DNA from: an uncultured Pelagibacteraceae bacterium
GTDB taxonomy: Bacteria; Pseudomonadota; Alphaproteobacteria; Pelagibacterales; Pelagibacteraceae
Length of the DNA: 64,000 bases
Direction: 5' to 3'
Assembly: GCA_902544135.1 (NCBI GenBank)
Contig: CACCBF010000003.1
Coordinates: forward strand, 88,664-152,663
The notes under the pieces are model-generated. The model had not been told where the DNA came from and did not search any database. It saw nothing but the letters and a program-made list of their open reading frames with translations. Made by a program: the position numbers and the translations under genes. Of this stretch, positions 58,274 through 64,000 are shown piece after piece. Within the stretch, counting starts at the first letter, position 1, and each line of letters begins with the position of its first letter.

Positions 58274-60044
58274 CTTTTTTATAAAATCTTTTTTTTTTAT
58301 AAATTTTCTTTTTGTAAACTCTCTTATTCTTTAATTGAATTACATTTTCCTTTAATGTTATTTTTTCTATATTTTTTAATTTTTCATAATGCTCTATTAG
58401 TTCAAGAGTTTTTTTTGATTTATTTTTTAAATCAATTATATATTCAGGTATAATCAAACTGTTATCAGTTATTATATCTATTTTCATTTTATTCTTTTTC
58501 TCGAAATATTTTAAATCCTCAATAAAATTTTCTTTTAAAAAATTTGAGATTTTTTCACATACTTTTAAATTCACATATTTAGCTTTATTTATAACTGTTT
58601 TAAGTTCAACTAATTTTAAAATTTTTAATGCAAAAGATTCATCAGTAAGATTTATTTTCCATTTAACAGCACTTTCTCTTAACCTTTGTCTAGACATTTC
58701 TAATAAGCCAAAATTACTTATTCTTCCGATTTGAATTCTTGCTCTATCAGCTCTACATTTCTCTTTTAATCTTCTCTCTACTAATTTTCTATTCCCATAA
58801 CTAAGCATATCTATAAAATCAATAATTATTAAACCTGATAAATCTCTAATTTTAATTTGTCTGGCAATTTCGTCAGCTGCCTCAATATTCGTGTCTAAAG
58901 CAGTGCTTTCTACATTTTTTTGTTTTATTGAACTCCCTGAATTTATATCTATTGAAACTAAAGCCTCAGTCGGATTTACAACTAAGTACCCCCCAGATTT
59001 TAATTTTATTTCTGTTTCAAATATTTGATTAAGTTTTTGTTCAATTCCTTCCTCAATGAATAATGGATTTTTACCTCTATATTTTTTTATTTTTTTCACA
59101 TGTGAAGGCATCATCATTTTCATAAAATTTTGTGCTTTTTTATAACCTTCATTTCCCTCTACGAATATATTTTGGGTATTTTCATCGTACATATCTCTAA
59201 GTGTTCTTTTTATAATTTCACTTTCTTGATGTATTAGAGAGGGTGCAATAGAATTAATTGCATTTTCTTTTATTTGATTCCACGTATTTATTAGTGTTGT
59301 CAAATCATGATTAATTTCATTTTTTGTTTTATTACTTCCAGCTGTCCTAACTATTAAACCCATTTGTTTTGGTATTTCAATTTCATTAAGTATTGATCTA
59401 ATTTTTTTCCTATCAGCTGGGTTAAATATTTTTCTAGAAATTCCTCCTCCTTTAGGGGTATTAGGCATCAAAACAATATATTTACCTGCTATAGATATAA
59501 AGGTGCTTAAGGCAGCTCCCTTTTGACCTCTTTCATCTTTTATTACCTGAACAAGTATTACTTGGTTAGGCTTGATAACTTCTTGTATCTTGTACCTTTT
59601 AAATTTTGTTTTATTATTATTTTTTTTAACTTTAAAATCTTCAGTACTTTCTTTTTCATCTTGATTTTTTATCTCAATTGGATCCTCTAACTCTAAATTT
59701 CCTTCAGCAATTCGCTCTTCTTCTTTTTCTTCTACTTTTTTTGATAGTTCTTCTCGAGCTTTTTCTTCCTCCAATTTAATTATTTCAAGATCACTTCTAG
59801 GAATTTGATAATAGTCTGACTGAATGTCATTAAAAGATAGAAAGCCGTGTCTCTCTCTACCAAAATCTACAAATGCAGCTTGTAAAGAAGGCTCAATTCT
59901 ACTTACTTTGCCTAAATAAATATTATTTTTAATTAAATTATTTTTTAAGCCCTCGTACTCGTAATCTTCAATATTATCATTGGATTTAAGTACAACTCTA
60001 GTTTCACTCGGATGCGAAGCATCGATATATAAATTTTTTTCCAT
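58266..60044 (-). CDS. rne: Ribonuclease E/G family protein
   Basis: 'IYLGKVSRIEPSLQAAFVDFGRERHGFLSFNDI', 'GGYLVVNPTEALVSIDINSG', 'ADEIARQIKIRDLSGLIIIDFIDM', 'RARIQIGRISNFGLLEMSRQRLRES'. Confidence 0.92.
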   Translation of the reverse strand: MEKNLYIDASHPSETRVVLKSNDNIEDYEYEGLKNNLIKNNIYLGKVSRIEPSLQAAFVDFGRERHGFLSFNDIQSDYYQIPRSDLEIIKLEEEKAREELSKKVEEKEEERIAEGNLELEDPIEIKNQDEKESTEDFKVKKNNNKTKFKRYKIQEVIKPNQVILVQVIKDERGQKGAALSTFISIAGKYIVLMPNTPKGGGISRKIFNPADRKKIRSILNEIEIPKQMGLIVRTAGSNKTKNEINHDLTTLINTWNQIKENAINSIAPSLIHQESEIIKRTLRDMYDENTQNIFVEGNEGYKKAQNFMKMMMPSHVKKIKKYRGKNPLFIEEGIEQKLNQIFETEIKLKSGGYLVVNPTEALVSIDINSGSSIKQKNVESTALDTNIEAADEIARQIKIRDLSGLIIIDFIDMLSYGNRKLVERRLKEKCRADRARIQIGRISNFGLLEMSRQRLRESAVKWKINLTDESFALKILKLVELKTVINKAKYVNLKVCEKISNFLKENFIEDLKYFEKKNKMKIDIITDNSLIIPEYIIDLKNKSKKTLELIEHYEKLKNIEKITLKENVIQLKNKRVYKKKIYKKKRFYKKAK

Positions 60045-60142
60045 GGTTTCATATTTGATTTTTTAATTAGATAATTCATTTTAAATTTTGTGTATTCTTT
60101 ATGCCATATCTTTAACAAATTCCCGTATATAATGGAATTAAA

Positions 60143-62479
60143 ATGAGTAGAATTTTAAAAAAAATATTTATTGGTATTATTGGTATTTCGCTAATTACCT
60201 TTACATTAATCACAGTAATTTTGTGGAATTTTTCAAATAATATCCCTGACTATAAGTTTTTAAAGAACTATAAACCACCAGTATCGAGTAAAGTGTATTC
60301 TGGAAATGGTGAATTAGTATCTGACTTCTCAAAAGAAAAAAGAATATTTGTTCCTTATAGTTCTATTCCACAAAAAGTTATCAATGCTTTTTTATCTGCT
60401 GAAGATAAAAATTTTTTTTCACATCCTGGCGTAGATGCAAAAGGAGTTCTTCGAGCAATTATTAACAATGTTAGTAATATATTCACTTCAAGAAGATTAG
60501 AGGGAGCATCTACGATTACACAGCAAGTAGCAAAGAATTTTTTATTAACTAATGAAGTAAGCATAAATAGAAAAATTAAAGAGGCAATTCTTGCATTTAG
60601 AATTGAAAGAGCGCTTTCGAAGGAAAGGATACTTGAGTTATACTTGAATCAAATCTATTTGGGAAGTGGTGCATATGGGGTCGCAGCAGCTAGTTTGGAA
60701 TATTTTGATAAATCAATAAAAGAACTAAATTATGTTGAGACTGCGATGCTAGCAGCATTACCTAAAGCACCAAGTAAATATAACCCGTACCGCAATTTGG
60801 ACTTAGCTAAGTTCAGAAGAGATTTAGTATTAAAAAATTTATTAGAAAATAATTTTATTAACTCAAATCAATATAAAAATTTTAAATCTCAAAAAATCCA
60901 ACTTAAAAAAGCGAAGAAAGTTTTCCTTGAAGATGCTCAATATTACATCGAGGATGTGAGGAAAAATGTAATTGAAACCTTAACTTATGAGAAGGTTTAC
61001 AAACAAGGATTTAATATCAATACACCTATCAATCTAGAATTGCAAAAAATTGCTACTACATCACTAAGAGAGGGATTAATTGAGTATGATAAAAGAAAAG
61101 GTTGGAGAGGACCAATTAAGAATAAAAAATTGAACAAAAATTGGTTTAATGATCTTGATAAGTACGAAATAGAAAAGTCGATTAACTGGAAAATAGCGAT
61201 AATAAAAAAAATAAATAAATTTTCTGCTGAAATAGAAACTAAAGATAAATTAAAAGGAGTTATAAAATACCAAGATATAACTTGGACTAAAAAAGAATTT
61301 GATGAATTATTAAAAGTTGGAGACATTGTTTACGTCGAACAAATTTCAGAAAATAATTTTAGTCTCCAACAAATTCCTAAAATTAATGGAGGTATCGTTG
61401 TTATGGATCCCTACACTGGAAGAGTAATGGCTATTTCAGGGGGTTTTAGTTTTAAAAATAGTGAGTTTAATAGAGCTTCACAAGCCTTAAGGCAACCAGG
61501 ATCAGCTTTTAAACCTTTTGTATATGCTTTAGCTTTAGAAAATAATTTCACCCCTTCATCTTTAGTTTTAGATGCACCTCTAGTTTTAGATCAAGGATCA
61601 GATTTGAAGATGTGGAAGCCTGAAAATTACGGAAAAAAATTTTATGGTCCTTCTACTTTAAGAGTGGGTTTAGAAAAATCTAGAAATTTGATGACGGTTC
61701 GAATTGCGCAAAAAGTAGGCATAAAAAATTTGGCTAAATTTTCCAAAAATCTTGGCATATATGATGAGCCTGATGAACTTTTATCGATATCCTTAGGTTC
61801 TGCAGAAACCACACTATTAAAACTTACTTCTGCTTATTCTGCTTTCGTTAATGGAGGCAAGTTAGTAACACCAATTTTAATTGATCGTATTCAAGATAGT
61901 GAGGGAAATACGATTTTAAATAATGAAAAAAGAAACTGCAGTAATTGTGATATGATTTCATTCACCGGAAACGCTTATCCTGAAATTAAAGATACTTATA
62001 AACAAATTTTTTCGCCTCAAACAGCTTATCAAGTTACTTCATTATTAGAGGGAGTAGTTAAAAGAGGAACTGGAAAAAAATTAAGAGATCTTAACTTAAA
62101 TCTAGCAGGCAAAACTGGTACTACTAATGAAAATACTGACACATGGTTTATTGGTTTTACATCAAACTTGGTTATAGGTGTTTATGTAGGAATGGATAAT
62201 CCTGAAACCTTGGGTAAGTTTGAAACTGGTTCAAAAACAGCTTTACCTATATTTAAAAAATTTGTTCAAAGAGCTGTGAAAAAATCAGATGCGAGGCCTT
62301 TTAAAGTATCAAAAGGTATTACAATGATGGTAGTTGATCAATTAACTGGACAAAAAGCTAAATTTACATCAAAGAATACAATTTTAGAGGCCTATAAAAG
62401 CAAAAATGTAATTGATGGTAAAATATTATATTCAAATAATAATAGATTAGATACTAATAATATATTAAGGTTTTATTAA
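60143..62479 (+). CDS. mrcA: Penicillin-binding protein 1A (transglycosylase/transpeptidase)
   Basis: 'AFLSAEDKNFFSHPGVDAKGVLRAI', 'EGASTITQQVAKNFLL', 'RQPGSAFKPFVYALALE', 'LAGKTGTTNENTDTWFIGFT'. Confidence 0.96.
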   Translation: MSRILKKIFIGIIGISLITFTLITVILWNFSNNIPDYKFLKNYKPPVSSKVYSGNGELVSDFSKEKRIFVPYSSIPQKVINAFLSAEDKNFFSHPGVDAKGVLRAIINNVSNIFTSRRLEGASTITQQVAKNFLLTNEVSINRKIKEAILAFRIERALSKERILELYLNQIYLGSGAYGVAAASLEYFDKSIKELNYVETAMLAALPKAPSKYNPYRNLDLAKFRRDLVLKNLLENNFINSNQYKNFKSQKIQLKKAKKVFLEDAQYYIEDVRKNVIETLTYEKVYKQGFNINTPINLELQKIATTSLREGLIEYDKRKGWRGPIKNKKLNKNWFNDLDKYEIEKSINWKIAIIKKINKFSAEIETKDKLKGVIKYQDITWTKKEFDELLKVGDIVYVEQISENNFSLQQIPKINGGIVVMDPYTGRVMAISGGFSFKNSEFNRASQALRQPGSAFKPFVYALALENNFTPSSLVLDAPLVLDQGSDLKMWKPENYGKKFYGPSTLRVGLEKSRNLMTVRIAQKVGIKNLAKFSKNLGIYDEPDELLSISLGSAETTLLKLTSAYSAFVNGGKLVTPILIDRIQDSEGNTILNNEKRNCSNCDMISFTGNAYPEIKDTYKQIFSPQTAYQVTSLLEGVVKRGTGKKLRDLNLNLAGKTGTTNENTDTWFIGFTSNLVIGVYVGMDNPETLGKFETGSKTALPIFKKFVQRAVKKSDARPFKVSKGITMMVVDQLTGQKAKFTSKNTILEAYKSKNVIDGKILYSNNNRLDTNNILRFY

Positions 62480-63574
62480 TGGACTCAAAATACTTAGACT
62501 TTAAAAGAGATATTGAGAAGATTAATCAAAGAGTGAAGGAGTATCTTTGAAAAGAATGATATCTATAAAAAATTAGAAAGCCATAATAAAAAGATACTTG
62601 ATGTAAATTTTTGGAAAGATAAATCAAACTCTCAAAAAGTTATTAAAGAAAAAAAATTGTATGAAGAATTAGTAAGTTCTTACGAAAAATCTATTAATAA
62701 TTTAAAAGACTTTGATGAACTCAATAAATTGGCTATTGAAGAAAGAAACACAAATTTTCAAAATGAATTATTAAAAAATATTAAAGATTTGAGAGAATTA
62801 GTAAAAAAAAATGAGATAAGATGTTTTTTATCAAGTGAAGCAGATTCTCTTGATTGTTATATAGAGATACATGCAGGTGCGGGTGGTACAGAAAGTCAGG
62901 ATTGGGCAGAAATGTTGAGACGAATGTATATAAAATGGTCTGTTCAAAAAAAGTTTAAGTCAAGTTTGATCAGTGAACACAAAGGTGATGAAGCAGGAAT
63001 TAAATCATCTACAATTAAAATTGAGGGAGATTATATTTTTGGATGGTTAAAAAAAGAGTCAGGTATTCATAGACTAGTAAGAATTTCACCGTTCGACTCT
63101 GGTGCTAGAAGACACACAAGTTTCGCAAGTGTTTGGGTTTATCCAGTTGTAGATGAAAACATCAATATAGAAATATTGGATAAAGATTTAAGAATTGATA
63201 CTTATCGTTCGAGTGGAGCAGGCGGACAACATGTTAATACTACGGATAGCGCTGTTAGAATTACTCATATACCTTCAAAAATTGTTGTTCAGTGCCAAAA
63301 TGAGAGATCTCAACATAAAAATAAAGAAACATGTTTAAATATGCTTAAAGCAAGACTGTATGATTATGAAATAAAAAAAAAGGAAAAAGAAAATCAAAGT
63401 CATGAATCTACAAAATCAGAAATTGGATGGGGTCATCAAATTAGATCTTATGTTTTACAACCTTATAGACTTGTTAAGGACAATAGATCAAATCATGAAA
63501 GTTCAGATCCAGATAAAGTATTAAATGGAGATATTGATCAGTTTCTAGAGAAATCATTGTACCAAGATATATGA
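62479..63574 (+). CDS. prfB: Peptide chain release factor 2, expressed through a programmed +1 frameshift at 62545-62550
   Basis: Frame 0 MDSKYLDFKRDIEKINQRVKEYL-TGA at 62548-62550, within 'aaggag tat ctt tga'. +1 shift continues EKNDIYKKLESHNKKILDVNFWKDKSNSQKVIKEKKLYEELV into the 62657 ORF (GGQ motif 'SSGAGGQHVNTTDSAVRITH'). 1096 nt minus 1 = 1095 = 365 codons. Confidence 0.96.
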
Positions 63575-64000
63575 AAATAATTTCAAAAATTACAATAATA
63601 TTTACCCTAGTTACTATTATATTTTTAACTTATTTTAGTTTTGTAGGAATTGAAACAGATAAACTTAACAATCAAATAAAAAGTAAATTAATAAGTTTAA
63701 ATAAGAATCTCGACCTTGAATTAAAGCAAATAAATTTAAAGCTTAACCCATTAGAACTAAAAATAAATGTAAAAATCTTAGGCGCAAAAATTAAAAGTAG
63801 AAAAGAAGTTTTAGAAACCGAAAGCATCAAAACTAAAATATCTTTAATTTCTTTTTTTAAAGATGAATTCGTGATTAAAAATCTTGATATCTCAACTAAG
63901 TCTATAGATATTGAAGATTTAATATTATTTACAAAAACTTTTTATAATAACCCAAATATTATAATTTTTGAAAAATTTTTTCAAGTTAAAGGTTTTATTG
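63571..64000 (+). CDS. Membrane-anchored protein, AsmA-like N-terminus, truncated at window end
   Basis: Open frame MKIISKITIIFTLVTIIFLTYFSFVGIETDKLNNQIKSKLISLNKNLDLELKQINLKLNPLELKINVK... continues to base 64000; ATGA overlap with the prfB stop. Family call from general pattern only. Confidence 0.6.
   Translation, partial: MKIISKITIIFTLVTIIFLTYFSFVGIETDKLNNQIKSKLISLNKNLDLELKQINLKLNPLELKINVKILGAKIKSRKEVLETESIKTKISLISFFKDEFVIKNLDISTKSIDIEDLILFTKTFYNNPNIIIFEKFFQVKGFI

Noticed and set aside
62479-62656. Apparent prfB pseudogene or truncated start because of an in-frame TGA
   Set aside because: The stop sits in the canonical RF2 programmed frameshift context and a +1 shift gives a full-length protein.
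1-64000. CRISPR arrays, integrases, transposases, phage or toxin-antitoxin modules
   Set aside because: No regularly spaced repeats were seen and no ORF translation resembles such proteins; the window looks like core chromosome.

Overview
The window is a compact, AT-rich, almost fully coding bacterial chromosome segment. Gene content and order (gcvTHP behind a tandem glycine riboswitch, NDUFA12/DUF2155/accCB/aroQ, purNM-DUF2066-hdaA, lptDGF-pepA-ndk) suggest an alphaproteobacterium of SAR11/Pelagibacter type; this assignment is inference, with no database search run. I see about 58 protein-coding genes, one tandem glycine riboswitch, two clear hairpins, and a programmed +1 frameshift in prfB. 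I found no tRNA, rRNA, CRISPR array, transposase, integrase or phage gene. Most of the window is core metabolism, and I do not see an obvious new defence or mobile system. The best leads are: (i) a riboswitch whose second-aptamer P1 stem ends at the base before the gcvT start codon; (ii) a FAD oxidoreductase/DUF1365/CFA-like methyltransferase/DUF3833/SDR/TspO cassette, probably for membrane lipid modification; (iii) an RNase E/G that appears to lack the CPxC Zn-link and the C-terminal scaffold; (iv) an orphan TSCPD (NrdJ C-terminal-like) protein; (v) a PhnZ-like HD protein with an altered substrate-lid region; (vi) extreme junction compaction, with 8 of 9 convergent gene pairs having zero or negative intergenic distance.
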